A DNA stretch of 64,000 nt. It comes from Lepidonotus clava. Lineage: Eukaryota; Annelida; Polychaeta; Phyllodocida; Polynoidae. Positions within the stretch are counted from its first letter, which is position 1. Each line of letters begins with the position of its first letter. The stretch is from the NCBI GenBank assembly GCA_936440205.1, contig OW387139.1:24020378-24084377 (forward strand). The letters run 5' to 3'. Below the pieces are notes generated by a model. It made no database searches and was not told the DNA's origin. It saw only the letters and a list, made by a program, of their open reading frames with translations. A program made the position numbers and the translations under genes. Below, piece after piece: positions 46,916 to 60,060 of the stretch.

Positions 46916-47774
46916 AGGCTACTTAATGTAAGTTCAGATATACCACGGTGGGCACTGAGAACAAAGGAACTAGGCCGTGAATATAACGCGTATTCCGTCA
47001 ATGAAGCGGAACGCCTCCACATAATCTCACGGCGCCAAGGTGGTGCCGTGAAGTCTGCCGGCTTGCGGTGGGTGGCGGGCTATAAGAAAGCCCTCAGAGG
47101 ACGTCCAAGGGTGGCTGTACGGCCGGCGACCCGGCGACGGCCCGAGCCCGCAGGAAATGATGCAGGGCGTACGACCTGGCAATACACCTGGCAAAGAATA
47201 TGCCTGGCTCGTTAATCTTGTAATCGTATGACCTTATGTCCCCACCCTGCCACTCCTCCGACATGATAATGAAGGAATCTGAAGCAACAAAGGAGTATGC
47301 TAATGTCCCTCGTTGCCCCGTGATGAAATTCTTTGTCATGTCTTAAGTTTAACGAAAACTATGGAAACAGAAGTTACCCTATCAATTCTACACATTCTAC
47401 ACATTCTACATTTAAATAAGAACACTATTAAATTATCTACAATATTTATAAATGTTAAAAGTATTGAAAATATAATTAAAGCAAAGATATCTGAGATAAA
47501 TCAAACTAAAGATATTCTTTACCTTTTGACCTGCTCAGGCTGATTACCAAGTGCCAACTGATCAGAACCCAAGGTGCAAAGCCCTCTTATATAGGTCTGT
47601 GGTGAAATTAACACACCAGCTGACATTCCAGACAAACAACAATTAAACTGGCCCGTGGTATATGTCAGATATAACCCTCGTCTGTGGCCCTACTTGATAT
47701 ATACCTCGGCTGACGCCTCGGTATATATCGCGTATAGCCACAGACTCGTGCTATATCTACTACGTATAGACGTC
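46916..47774. other. Sequence separating the two minisatellite blocks
   Basis: About 860 bp unlike the repeat unit. It holds a short GC-rich portion (47030-47180), a three-copy 9-bp repeat (CACATTCTA, about 47385-47411) and a foldback near its right edge. It may be an insertion into an originally continuous array, or the array may have lost similarity here. No coding support. Confidence 0.5.
47667..47758. repeat. Foldback near minisatellite block B
   Basis: The left arm contains AGATATA, CTCGTCTGTGGC and GATATATACC. The right arm contains GGTATATATC, GCCACAGACTCG and TATATCT, in mirrored order. Arms of about 43 bp with several mismatches surround a CTCGGCTGACGCCTCG-like centre. The shape resembles small MITE-like foldback elements, and its style (TA-rich arms, CCTCGG centre) recalls the foldback at 11135-11205. 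Confidence 0.7.
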
Positions 47775-48285
47775 GGATGGGTGTGTGAGGGGGAGGGGGT
47801 CTCGTTACAACGGGTGGAAGAGTATGGGGATGGGTGAGTAAGTGTGGGTATAGCATTGGACTTGATGTAGGATATTGGGTGATCTATACTGCCTAACTAT
47901 AACGGGTGTGAAAGTGCGGGTGGTAGGCGAGTGAGTGTAGGTAAAGAGGTGGGCTGGGTGATGGGGATACGGGAGATCTACGCTGCCTCATATCAATTGG
48001 TAGGAGGGTGGGGGGTTGGTGAGCAAGTGTGGGTATAGTCTATAGGTGTGCTGAATATGGGTGACGAGGGGAGGGGGTCTACACTGCCTCATTAAAATTC
48101 ATTACTATGGGTGGGAGAGGGTGGGGTGGGCGAGTAAGGATAGGTATAAAGGTGGGCTGGGTACAGGGTTGGGGGATCTACACAACCTCATTACAATGAG
48201 TGGGAGAGGGTGAGTGACTCAGTGTAGGTACAGAGCTTGGCTAAATGCAGGGAAAAGGAGATCTACACTGCCTCATTCTCAATAG
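47775..48285 (+). repeat. Degenerate G-rich minisatellite, block B (about 5 units)
   Basis: Five imperfect units of about 88-112 bp share GGGTGGGAGAGGGTG, GAGTAAGTGTGGGTATAG and GATCTACACTGCCTCATTA with block A. The first unit is partial. The array ends at about 48285 after CTACACTGCCTCATT. GAGTAAGT inside the unit looks like a splice donor but is just part of the repeat. Confidence 0.85.
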
Positions 48286-51200
48286 GGCATGATGAAGTCA
48301 CTGATGGTTTCTTGAAAATAATGGCTTCATTATAATCAGGAAATCTGATTTCGACAAATACTTCTGTATGGCAATTTTGTTATTACTCATGCTTTGAGAC
48401 CTGAATTCTCGATAGTGTGCCAATAAACTCAGATTTTCTTAAAAGAAAAATACTTGGACAATTTGCTTAATCGCTATCTTGGTGACGACAGGGACTCGAT
48501 CGTTTGCACTATACACGTATCAGCAAACATTTAGCCTACTTTGGTGGAAGTAGACTCAGAAAATACGATCCACTTCATGCAACTGCACTTTGCGTTTTTA
48601 ATGAGGGGCAGTACTCTTTGAATAAGCTCCAAGTTTACACCGTTCTCTTGCAGGACGTAAAGTGTCTCCGAGTCTACATTCGCACACTGCCAGTTACCTA
48701 CAAGTGGATGTTGAAGTTCACTTGTTGTTCGAAAGGCCGAAACGAGCACTGTTGTCAGTGCCTAGAGCAAAATATATGAGGCTCATTCACCAACTCTGAA
48801 GAGCAAGTTTCCCAGTCTCTCAGAACTGGATGGCAGTGCACATACAAAACAGGGATGTTAAAGGTTAGCGCACTGCTGATGGGGAGCGCATTAAAGCTGG
48901 CTTGAAGGCCTCTGCCTCTATCCTATTGTATTTAACCCTCGTTGGAGTACATAAAGTTAGCTAGCCTTTCCTAATGTTATCCTGGTATGGTGAACATATG
49001 GCCTGTATTGTCCTAGAATCTTGGCTTAATAGAATTTCAGTTAAGAACTTCGCTTATAATGCCATGCTCACTCATCTCATGCTTTACAAATAAGGGTAGG
49101 AATATCGGAGTTCTAAGAGGGGCCTGGGATTATATCTTAAGAGGTGTATGGGGATACACCACAGTCCAAGCCATTAGTAAAATTGACATCCTACTTGAGG
49201 GTCCAACCGTTTTATTAACAAATGTCATAAACTGAAACAAAAGTTAATGCGTTGGAATCCAGCCGGATACTGATGAAACTGTTGACACACTTATAAATTG
49301 GACCTCAGAAAGTTTGTAGTCGCTTTGAAAGTCTAACGCATTAGAGGTGCAACATTTAGGTATGTCGGAATGCATGCATATACTATTTGTCAATAATGGA
49401 GCCCATGTGAAAGACGTATGACTAAGACAGAGTCGCTAACCTGGAGTGTATTCCCATTCCGACCCAACTGAGGCCCCTCCTGCTTTCACTTACTCAAGGA
49501 GAATCCCGCTAACTGGGTTACCATACAGTCCCCAATCTAATTTGACCAGCTAAGCATTATTGAGCACTGGGCGTGCGCCAGTGCCTCTCTGGCCAAATGA
49601 GTTTACTTAGTTTATTGCGACTTAAGCAAATTGGGGACAATGAAATTAAAGCTGCCAGGCGCCGCTAGAGGTGTGATGGATTGCCGCTAGAGTGCACCAT
49701 CGCTGACGTATGTGTTACGTCGAGCTACTCGGCCGGTCGCCATTGTTTTGAGGAGCGACTCACATGATCTACGCACACCACCCCGGGCGGCCTACAGCAG
49801 AATCTGACCGATCGCCTGTTATTTGCATTCAATCTGCATGATTGGCACCGGTGGTGGTAGCGTTAAATGGCATCAGTCCGTCGCCCCTCCCCGCGGACCG
49901 CCGCCCGCCTCCTCCATCCCCGTCACCGGCAACGTCTCCAATTGATTACCGCATGATACCCCTCTATGGGCCTGGGAAAGTAGGTCTGAGAACCAAGAAT
50001 TAACATACATAATTTGAACCATTCGGCCTGTGTTAATTCAAATTGAATCGAAGTTCAATGTAGTTATTGAGATTCAAAAAAGGCATATACGGGCTATAAG
50101 ACAAAGCAAATGCAAATAATTGTTTACAACATAGCAATTTCGCCAGTTTAGTTAAATTTGCAAACATATGGAACTCCAGAACTCTGATGCTAATAATTTG
50201 TTTGTGCCATCCACGAAATAATTAGCAATTGTCTATTCTCATGTGTGCTGCAGAAAACAAGAGAAGAAAGTAAGCTTGTTTAAAAAGTCCATGCAATTTT
50301 AGGTGAAGCAGAGAAGTAAGACCTAAGCATTTTGAATAAGGGAGCTTCCCTAAGTGCCATATAAAGCCACTTCCCTCCTGTGAGACAGCTAAAAGGAGAG
50401 GATTAGCCCAGAAAGATAACCCAATGAACAGGCTGATAACTGATCCCAGTCTAGACGGAGAAGGCACCGATAGGAGTGTAGGACTCTGTACAGCCCTCAC
50501 ATGCCACCAACCACTGAAGGTTTCAGACAGCATTCAGGTCTTCTCCCCCAAAGGGGCCCGCCTGATGGGGTTTAGCCGGCGAGCGAGGCGACGGGGCAGA
50601 AAACAAGAAGTAAACAGAGTCAGAATTGTTTTACAATTAGATGCTATCAGAGTGGGTTTATTTGTAGGGGAGGCGGCGAGGCGGAAAACACAGCCTGACA
50701 GTTGTCGGTGGGGGACTGGGGACTTCCAGAAAGGATTTGTCTGTTAGTGGGCATCGGGGTGTGGGGTGAGGGTGGTCGGATCGAGACTTCTGGCCCCTGA
50801 GACCACAGAGAAGATCCAGTGGTTGCCGAGTCAGGCTATAGAGGATCAAGTCATGTGGCATATCATTCTACATGAATGCACACACTCTGACATGCTAACC
50901 TGTATTTTCGGTATCTTCTAACTTGACGAGGACAGTTTATTAAAGGACAACCAATGGTACTATATTATTTCCTAATTTGGAATTACATGAGTAGTAGGCC
51001 TATATTGTGGACAACTAACAACACGACTGTCTATCTTTGGTTTTGTCTTACAAAAGTTTTGTATGCAGTTCGTGGAAGCCACCCTCTTAACTCTGAATAT
51101 TCAATGACGTACTTTAATTATGCACTTTAAAAATGTCCTTGATAAAAAAATATATGGAGGCTGTTAATTTACAGCAAGGTGTATCATTAATCTTTCAGGA

Positions 51201-53640
51201 ATGGGCAAAACACCGAATTCGACACAAAGCATACTGACGTGAAATAGAAATGTAACAGTAAACGCTGTTACTTGGCCTCACGTGTTTGCTGCAACAACCA
51301 TCACCTTCGCTTGCAGCTGGAAATAGTACCTTTTGAAGCAAATTTAATTCCAGGCACAAAAAAACAAAACAACACAACTAATATTCTTCTTAAGCGGTGT
51401 AAGAAACATCGAACCAGAAAATTGCTCTGGTGTAAGAACTAACCTACTTCTAGAACCCGAAGGCAAGCATAGCTTCTTAGTAGTGGGCGGGTCCTGGCAG
51501 CCGGCATGGAGTTTGCATGCTTTTCCAAAGAAATTTGTCACAGTAAAAAAGAGGAAACCTGGAATTAAACGGTGGATTATGATGTCCATCCATATTAAAA
51601 TGCACAGTTGAATGGACGCTCTCATGCCAGATGTCTGTAAGATAATTAAAGTATGCCTTCACCTGTCTAATCCGGCCCGGCCCGTTTCAATACCTGTCGT
51701 CGCGGCAGGTCCGCCTCCATCCCCCCTAATCAGACGACATGCAAGCGGGCGGGCAAATTTAATTTCGCCCGATCTGCCTTCAAACGGCTCCAATTGAAAA
51801 GTATCTTGTCGCGTCGGTGAAATTTTAATTGGAGGTGCAAACTGCGTTGGGGGCCCGTGTTAGCCGGGTACCCGCCTGGAACCGTGTCTCTAATTAACGT
51901 GGCACTCCTACATGGAACTTTCCTAAGATAATCAGTAGTTATTTTTTAATGAGGGGCGTACAGTGAAACAGGGGAAAAGACTCCCGCATGTAAGGCGAAA
52001 GAAAACGAGAAGACTTCTCGGTCATAAAACTGAAGTGAAGCGCGCATATGTCTATTTATTTTATTTTCTTTTATTTGTTTTTCAAGCTTTGAGTATAATG
52101 TACCCCCAAAATACAGTACCAACGTATAAGGAATACCGCCATTATTAGATAGAACCTAGCTTCCTATGTGTAAACTACGTTTAGACCATACTTCACGCTT
52201 AATTTGCGGTATGGCAGAAATATATATATTATGACGTTTGTCAAGCTCATCCACTGTTAGTGTACAATGTAAAAAAATAGATGTAAAAGATATGGCGCCA
52301 TATGTTGGGTAGTGTAATGTCGTGGCCATAAGTTGACTGCTCAATGATGTGGGCGTGGCACAGCTGAGCTGCTCACCTCTCCTCACCTGCTGACAGGTGT
52401 GACACCTACTGCCACCAACTGACGCTTCACTCTTTATTCTACAAGTATGACTCCTCCCGTATGTGGCTACAGACCGTTCACAGTGAGTAAAACGCACGAC
52501 ACAATCGGCTCTTTAGACAACAACACGTCGCTATTCAGGCCCCAAAAAGACAGGAGTGCGGTAGTTATAGATTAAGGTGCTGATGGGAACACGTTGCAGT
52601 GGCGGCCGCTGAGTGGAAGCTGCAGCTGTAAGGGTGATGGAGACTTGGTTGTCAGTGAATGCTGTCACCAGGGCCACAGGTCAGCTGGCTGTCCGGGCTG
52701 GGCCTGCCGAGATGGGGCCGACAGACCACCTGTTGATTAAATACGGCCCGGTGACAACGACCTGGGCGGCCCTTTGTGCCACACCTGTAATTCATGCATG
52801 AGCCCTGCCCCGGGCCGGGCCGGGATCTTATCACATAGAGTACAATACCTGGGGCACTACAATAGCAGTAGCGAGTGACTGATTGCCACCGTATGCCCAC
52901 TGCCAACCTGTCCCCAATAAATTCATCTGTATGAATAATACAGACTGAGAGGCGGCGCCGTATCTTGGCCACCCGTCTCTCGCCGCAATGCTCTCGGCAG
53001 CAGGTATATATTCGACCCCGCCATGAATCACCTGATAGAAACCTTTCAGCCCAATCCAAAGGGGTTAATTGAATTTGCTGGGTGATGCATGGATTTCATT
53101 TGTGTGTTGTATTTTTTTAGGAGAAAAAAAACAATGCCTTGTTGCCGGGTTCTCCCTGTCATGAATTAAACACATTTAATTCCATTAGTATAGAAACATA
53201 ACCAAGGGAAAACTATAAAATCCACTGTAAATCACCAAACTGCCTCGTGACTACGAGGTTTGCAGATGAATTGACATTTGGGGCAAGAATTAAGAAGTTT
53301 AAGACGTATGTTGATTTCTGGTACCAACTAAAAATGGAAAATATAAAAAAACAAATAAACATTGTCTATATTATAATAGCTGAAAGTTCTGACATATTAT
53401 ATACTCATTGAAGAATAAGGATGATCGTCTCGTTGGCTTACTTATTTAAGAGTATAACTCAACAAATGCTTTTGAAAAACAAAAAAGATGAATGAGTACA
53501 ATGGATGTTGTCTCTTCATTTGTCTGAATTCTGAACATGTGTTTAGAAGGGAGGGGTAGCAGCTAATGAAAACAGTGGCACGGGTCTGGGGTGCCACATA
53601 GTGATTAACTCAACTTTGCAAATCGCACGTTGCCAAGGTG
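48286..53640. other. Noncoding with GC islands
   Basis: An ordinary-composition open frame at 48504-48779 (91 codons, plus) contains several Cys near its end but matches no family I know. GC-rich islands lie at about 49680-49980, 50560-50870, 51660-51880 and 52590-53000. The 51660-51900 island holds several ATTTAA, TTAATT and CAATT homeodomain-like cores within GC-rich DNA, the look of an enhancer. Function is inference. Confidence 0.35.
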
Positions 53641-56600
53641 AGGCTGAGCGGCACGTGCCGTGGCGACACCTCGAGCTGCTCCCTCCCCCAGTGGGCATTG
53701 GGGCAGGGCAGTAGGGGGGTTAAGGGGGCTCAGGGGGAGGGGTGGGGTGGAGGAGGGGGTCTTTTCTGCCCCGTGGCGAGGTGACAAATTAGGCCAGACC
53801 AACAAGGACGTGTTGCTGGAGAAAACACGGCCCTCTGATGGCATTAGTGCTGATCGTCGACGCACGCACCTGTCACACACAATGCCCACAACCCAGCCAG
53901 CCAAATCCGCTACGGCGCAAATGGACCGACAGAACAAAAACACATCTAAAAAAATCTACCGACGAAAAAATGACTGAAACAAAAAAATAAACATAATCGG
54001 GAAAATAATAGCTTTTCTACCTGATTTGCATTGGCTGAATTTCTTATTCCTTCCATTTTTCTGTTTGCAATAGAAAAATGGGAAGACTGAAATTATTGTA
54101 ATAAAAATGAGTTTTTGTTTCAAGCCCGATTATTTGTGCGGACCCATTGAGGGATATTGCATGTTGACCCAGTGCCAGGAAGGGCGCGTTGGTTGGATCA
54201 TAAAGTGGTCATTCCGTGGTCCCCCGACGTCCTGCTGACTCCCCGGCCTTATTACTCTGCTTTAGTAATTAGGGGAATATTTGATCAGTTCCGGTGGGGT
54301 TAAACCGCCGTTTTGTTTCCACTGTTTCACTGATTACATTACTAGGACCACGTCTCTGTGGTTGGTTCATGGCTGATTACATTTGGCAAACCACACCGTA
54401 GGATATTAGCCTCACTGCAATGTGTTTTATATAATTGATGAACCAGGAACCGACAATTACAACGTTAAATGTCCTTTTCATTATTCGTCATGTATAACTA
54501 TTCAAGAATTTTACAGATCATACTCCCACTGATTTTCATATTATTTCCCTAACATGCATACATGTGTACATAAAATAACATTTAAGGGTATTCTCAAACA
54601 ATGTTCTATATGACATCAAACATCTGATACACAGAGATGTGCGGCTATCACATGCCTCTAAATACACATTAAGCCTGCCGTGTTGGAGGCGTGTAAGACG
54701 ATCCCAGCTGTCACACTGCTAATAATCACCCCGGACACGTAGTCACGCCAGTAAGGCAGTTTGTAAACCATTGACATCCGCAAACCATCAGCGCCGACTG
54801 GAACCATTCAAAGACAGCCTGCAGGTTGACATTAAGCACCGACGTGATCCCTTGGATCCCCTTGGATCCCCCGTGGGTGTGAGGGGTGGGCGTGGTCCGT
54901 GGGGGGCACCCACACCGGTAGGCATCAAAGGACGGCTCCTTGTTTAGGATCCACGCAGGACATGGAAGGTGTGCGCCATGACAGGCCAGGTGTCCTCATC
55001 ACACCCCTCCACCGGCCTCACCTGCTGATTAAGGTGGGGCCTTAAGGTGACAGCCTCACATTAAGACTCTCCTGGGAGTAACACTCAATAGGTGGGTAGG
55101 TAGGTGCGCGCCGTTATTAGAATGAGAGGTCAAAGGCACTTCATCAAAAGACTAGACAAGAACGTCAGTAAAAGATGCCTTTCCTCTAAATCGGATAAAA
55201 ACATGGATATATAGATTCTCAGTACCACTAGTTCTAAGAGAATTAACCATCTCTAGAAATTCAGTTTTCACTTAGCAACTTTATGACATTTTAAAGATCT
55301 AGGTGTTTTGCACTAAGTGCACTGGTGACTGCATTAAACGTGGAAATGAATCATTGAAGGCTAAGCCAGACAGCTTTGTTATGGAGGCTCAGGGTAATAG
55401 AAACCACATTAACAGGATTGGAACTGGATAGGTGAACCTCAAAACACAATTCCCAGACAAACATACCCCTGACATCCGACTCCAATCACGGATCTGACCG
55501 ATCTGTTCGAAGCCATATGTCTGTACCAAACCTGTTTTGGGATCCAAGCATGCACTGCTGATCAGTTTAATTGTGGTCTTGGTTTGGGCGCGTCAATTAG
55601 CGAACAAATTCTTGGCGGATGGAGTTTTGGGGTGAATGGTTGGGCCCTGGGCCTGGTCTGGTCAGTGCCAGCAGGCGCCGTAGGTGTGCGTGTTGACAAA
55701 CCAGTCTAGATGGAAGGTCTGCCCACTGCACTGCCTGCCGCTCACCACTGGCCAGCGGCCACCGCCCTCAAACCAGCCAAATTACTGTCTCAGCTCGCCC
55801 TTATCAGCCCTCGGGCTACATTGGGGAAGGCTAGAAAGCAAATGACCTTGGCAAGGCTTCCTCCTCACAACGGTCTCCCTTTAAAAACAACTCTCAGTCG
55901 AAATTGTTTTGGTTCGACTAAGTTTGGATGACCACATATACGTATAAAAGTATATGGGGGCTACAAGCTAGTCCGTCCAGCTGGACAGCTTTATGCATAG
56001 ATTTTCCTTGAAAATCATGTCATGTTACTTGAGTCAATTTACACGATTGCAAGATCACCTTTAAAACTGCTTTAAGCAGTTCTATAAACTCACAGCCGAC
56101 CGGGAATTAAGTTTCATTGCATCTGAGAACTCTATGCTTAATACCAAGAGCTACAAACGATAGAAATAATTAAGATGTAGGGTTCCAAACTACCCAACCA
56201 TCCCCACCGTACACATACGTTGAAGCGGCCTTCCCCGTTTCTGCCATCATGTCGTCACCCAGTTACCCATCCCTTCCTTCCCTCTAATAGACCCTGAGAA
56301 GGACTAGGTGTCTCCGGCGCCCTGCCTCCAGGGCCCAGTGGCAGACGACGGATCCCCCTCTGAGCCCGGTCCGTGGAGGCTTCCCACCCAGTGGTTACCA
56401 TTGTGACTGTTTGGCGGTTACGGCCTTACTGGGGCTTCCGCGAGCCGCTCAGCTGCCATTATCCGGGCATCAGGAGTCACTCGCACCCACAATAGTCGGC
56501 CAACTGCTCCCCACAAGCACTATTGTCTAGGCGCGGCGTTTAAGAACACACTGGAGGGCACTCCAGGGGTGCTGGTTGGGGGAGGTAGGAGTGGGTGTGC

Positions 56601-59600
56601 TTTAAAACAGAAGCCCCAGGGGGAAACGTTTACAGAGGACGACGCTATAGAAGGACTATAGCAAGAACAGGCGGCACAGTATAACCCTTTAAAACTTTAT
56701 CTATTTTGTCTGATTTATAGATGATATCAGCCCATATGGTCTTCCATTGAAACAACTATGCAGAGAACCATTAGGCTTAATATTCATGAAGTTGATTTAT
56801 GTCTGTGGATGAATTCCAAATTTGCCTATCGCAGGATCAAATAGAATGCATCATAAATGATTTATTAACAGAACTGCCATGGATCTATTCTTAGATGAGA
56901 TATAAAAGTTGCAGATCAGTTTACAGAAGCCTATATTGACCATACCGTGTTTTTGGGATATACTACTATGGTTCTTCCTACCCTGGTTATAATCCTCGTT
57001 TAACTATAGGATATGTATAAAACCAAACATTAGAGTGTTAGGTCATAAAATATTGGGTATATACTCATAACAATAAGATTCCCCAGTTGGTCACTCTAAC
57101 CGGCTGGCCTATGGGGTTAATGTGTGGGACGTATCCATTGTGTTCAGGATCAAATCCGAGGGCGTCAGGGGTTGGCGGCCGTAACCTAATCCGGGCTAAT
57201 CGTTGGGTTTTGCTCCGAGCTACTCGCTGTCCGCTTCCCAGGGCCACGATCGATGTAGTTGGGATGTGGGAGCAGCCGGTGAGTGGAAACAATAGGTTGT
57301 CCTGATTGGTCGCATTTGGGTAGGGGACATGGATCAGAGTGTTGGGATTCATTATAGAATGGTAACACTTGTCTGAAAATGACTTTAATATTGTCTGATA
57401 CCAACGATTATTTTTCATAAACGTCTTTTGTACAAAATGCCATGTGCCTTGGTTATTAGATAATATTTCATGTATATCTGAAGTAAAAAGTCAAACTACG
57501 TATTTCGGGGCATCTACAGACGTATTCAGGGCATCACAGACTAATGGTACAGCCTACGCAGTGTGTGCATGCATGTAGGCGTTACCAAGGTAACATGACG
57601 AGCAACATTAAGGGAGGAAGTTAGCTGTAAATGACATGACAACATCAAACGTGGCGATTGATCTGCCAGCCGGGGACTGGGCCAGCGGTGGCACGGGAAT
57701 AGATCACTTGTACAAGATGTCAGCCCAAGTCGGCTCTGCCTGGCGTGAGGCTCCAACGTAAACACGGGCCATTCTTTGCTCCATCACACCAGCTTTACAC
57801 ACGCTATTTTGAAATGAAAAATGAGTTCTGCCGATGACCTAAATTTGCAGACAACTACTACAATAAAGATAATATCTTTAAAGATATGAATGGTTGACCA
57901 TCCTAATGAACATGTCTCACGGAAAGAACAAGTTTTATCGTAACACCAATCATTGATGTCACAGATTCCTACATATCAAGATATGTTTTAGTAGGCTGAT
58001 AAATTGTCCGTATCTTTAAAAGTTCCGTAATTGATTTATCATCAACATACCACATTCCTTTATATCAACATTTCATGTTGATACCAATACAAATGCTTGA
58101 GGCTTGAATAATTGCTTATATGCTACTGTTACCATTGTACAGCAATATACAATGTGAATCAGAACTGACTAACTTAATTGAACCTTTTAACTTTCCCTAT
58201 CTTTACGACCTCATATTAAAAGGGAAACTATCAAAGATAATAAAACAATCTTTAAAATACCACCTTTCGTCGATTATGAAAACAAAAAAGAACGTAGCGT
58301 TACCCAAGCTGGATATGCTCTGCCCCATCCCCTACCCATCCTACCCGCTGTCGTGGTGTGAGGTGCCTCCTCCAGCACCTGTGGAACTCCCATTGCCCCC
58401 TAACCAGTCGCACCTGGCCGGGGCTTGTGGTCAACACAACAGGCCTGGGAGCCTGCTCACCTGCAAGCCGACTCCTAAATCAAGGTGGAACACCCCCTCG
58501 TGCGTAGTGGGAATGACATTTAGGATGGCGCCCCAGGACAGGTGTGGGCCGCTTTGATCCGGAGAAGGGTGTCACGTTTGTCGCTGGTGCCTGGACACGC
58601 CGGCCTCCAGCTACGACCCAACTCTCCCTGATGACGTCACATCGACAAGTGCTTGGCTCAGTAAACAGTTGTCATTTGTACCTCTGGGTATGGTTTATTT
58701 TGATGCAAATGAAGGGATATCTAAGTACATTCAATGGGAAAATGGGCATCCCTAAATGTGATATCTAATGATGGATAAACTACAGCTCTGTCATATTGTG
58801 CCACTAAGTATCAAATTTAAAAATTCACATTACCGTATCTACAACTATCCTGCATATGGTATGCTAATGAGATAATTGTGCAGCTGATCTACATAGTGAA
58901 CCAGCATCACGAAAACGTGTCGACCAATATTGTATATGGTAGACAATGCACCTAGGAGCCTTTGTTTTGGCGCAGATAAACATTAGAAACGCGTTCAGTC
59001 GACACAAAAGGTACATTAGTTAACTACCTGCATAAGTTTGCTTCACCTAAAAGTGACTTCAATGGGCCTGTATATGTTTCAAAGTGCCACAGCCTAACCT
59101 CCATTGTCATGCACTACTCATAACAGCGCTACGGGTGGATGCCACTTCCACGCAGCAGGCCACTTAGTGAATTGAAATATGCATTACTTGTGAGAAAAGG
59201 CCTTAATGTTCGCGGATTGGAGATTCAAACGTAAACTGTTCCTTTCACGCGCGTGCAGGTAGATCAGACAATAATCTTTATCGCATCTATATATCGATAG
59301 TAGTCTGTTTCACGGAATGGAGAACGATAGCTGAGTTGTACCGGAGAAAAAGGTTGCCAGCACGTGACTCGGACACATCTTTCAACGCTAGTCAGTCAGG
59401 ATAGGCTTCAGCAGCGCCACCCCGCTAGTGGGGACCCCTCTCTGTGCCCGAACAGATCAGTCTTCGGTATGGGGGAGTAAAGGGGAAAAAAGGCAAAAAG
59501 TAAATTCCATCGCCGCCTCTCTGCCTCCATGGCTCAGTGCGCCGTATTTCGCCGAGGGTGTTTTAGCTGTAAACCAACCTAAATTGTTTTTTACTGCCTC
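53641..59600. other. Noncoding with GC islands
   Basis: Islands at about 53640-53830, 54860-55130, 55640-55860, 56300-56640 and 58330-58650, with AT-rich DNA between. A short GGATCCCCTT direct duplication lies near 54852-54870. Open frames up to 145 codons (58120-58557) have no domain; they cross from AT-rich to Pro-rich sequence and are probably chance. Confidence 0.35.
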
Positions 59601-60060
59601 CGTGAAGCAGAGCTTCCTCGGCTGATGGCTGAGCCATCAGGGGTGTGCTTTCAAACCCGACGGTGTGCCCGGCTGCCCGCCCACCAGGGCCCTCCCCCCT
59701 CCTGGGCCGGCCCGGCACAACCCCACCCCACCCTCCCGCCAATCCCATCAGCTGCCGTCCGCGCCATTATGCCCGCGCCATCTTGTCATTTTTCTGCGTT
59801 TCCACCTTCAACAATTTTAATGAATTTTCCATTAAGTTATTTAGGTAAATGGCGGCGCTGTCAGCGCCCGCCCGCCTAAGCTACTCGCGCCCTAAGTGAG
59901 AGCGGCGCGACGGGCGCGGCAGACATTAGCGTCGTCGTCTTGTCAGCCGTCGTCGCTGATGGAGCGACGCGCCCACCCGACGACGCGCAATTGACGCTGA
60001 CGCGCGTCGACCAAGCCGCGCGACGACGGGCGCTGAAAACGGTGCGTAACTGCTTAAATC
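59601..60060 (-). promoter_or_regulatory. CpG island with YY1-like motifs, promoter-like
   Basis: CpG density is very high, peaking at 59860-60030, where CGACG/CGTCG motifs are reiterated. A YY1-type GCCATCTTG lies at 59777-59785 and a related GCCATTAT at 59763-59770. Read on the minus strand they are AAGATGGC and ATAATGGC, the orientation seen downstream of transcription starts. An ATGGCGGCG sits at 59850. No first exon can be fixed. The minus-strand orientation would suit the gene carrying the 32.9-kb exon, but that link is speculative. Confidence 0.35.

Noticed and set aside
47839-47846. GTAAGT donor-like motif
   Set aside because: It is part of the minisatellite unit and recurs in most copies.
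52652-53059. 135-codon minus-strand frame with several Cys and Arg
   Set aside because: GC island; no recognisable motif and no splice support.
58120-58557. 145-codon plus-strand frame
   Set aside because: Its Lys/Leu-rich start and Pro-rich end simply follow the change in base composition; no domain.
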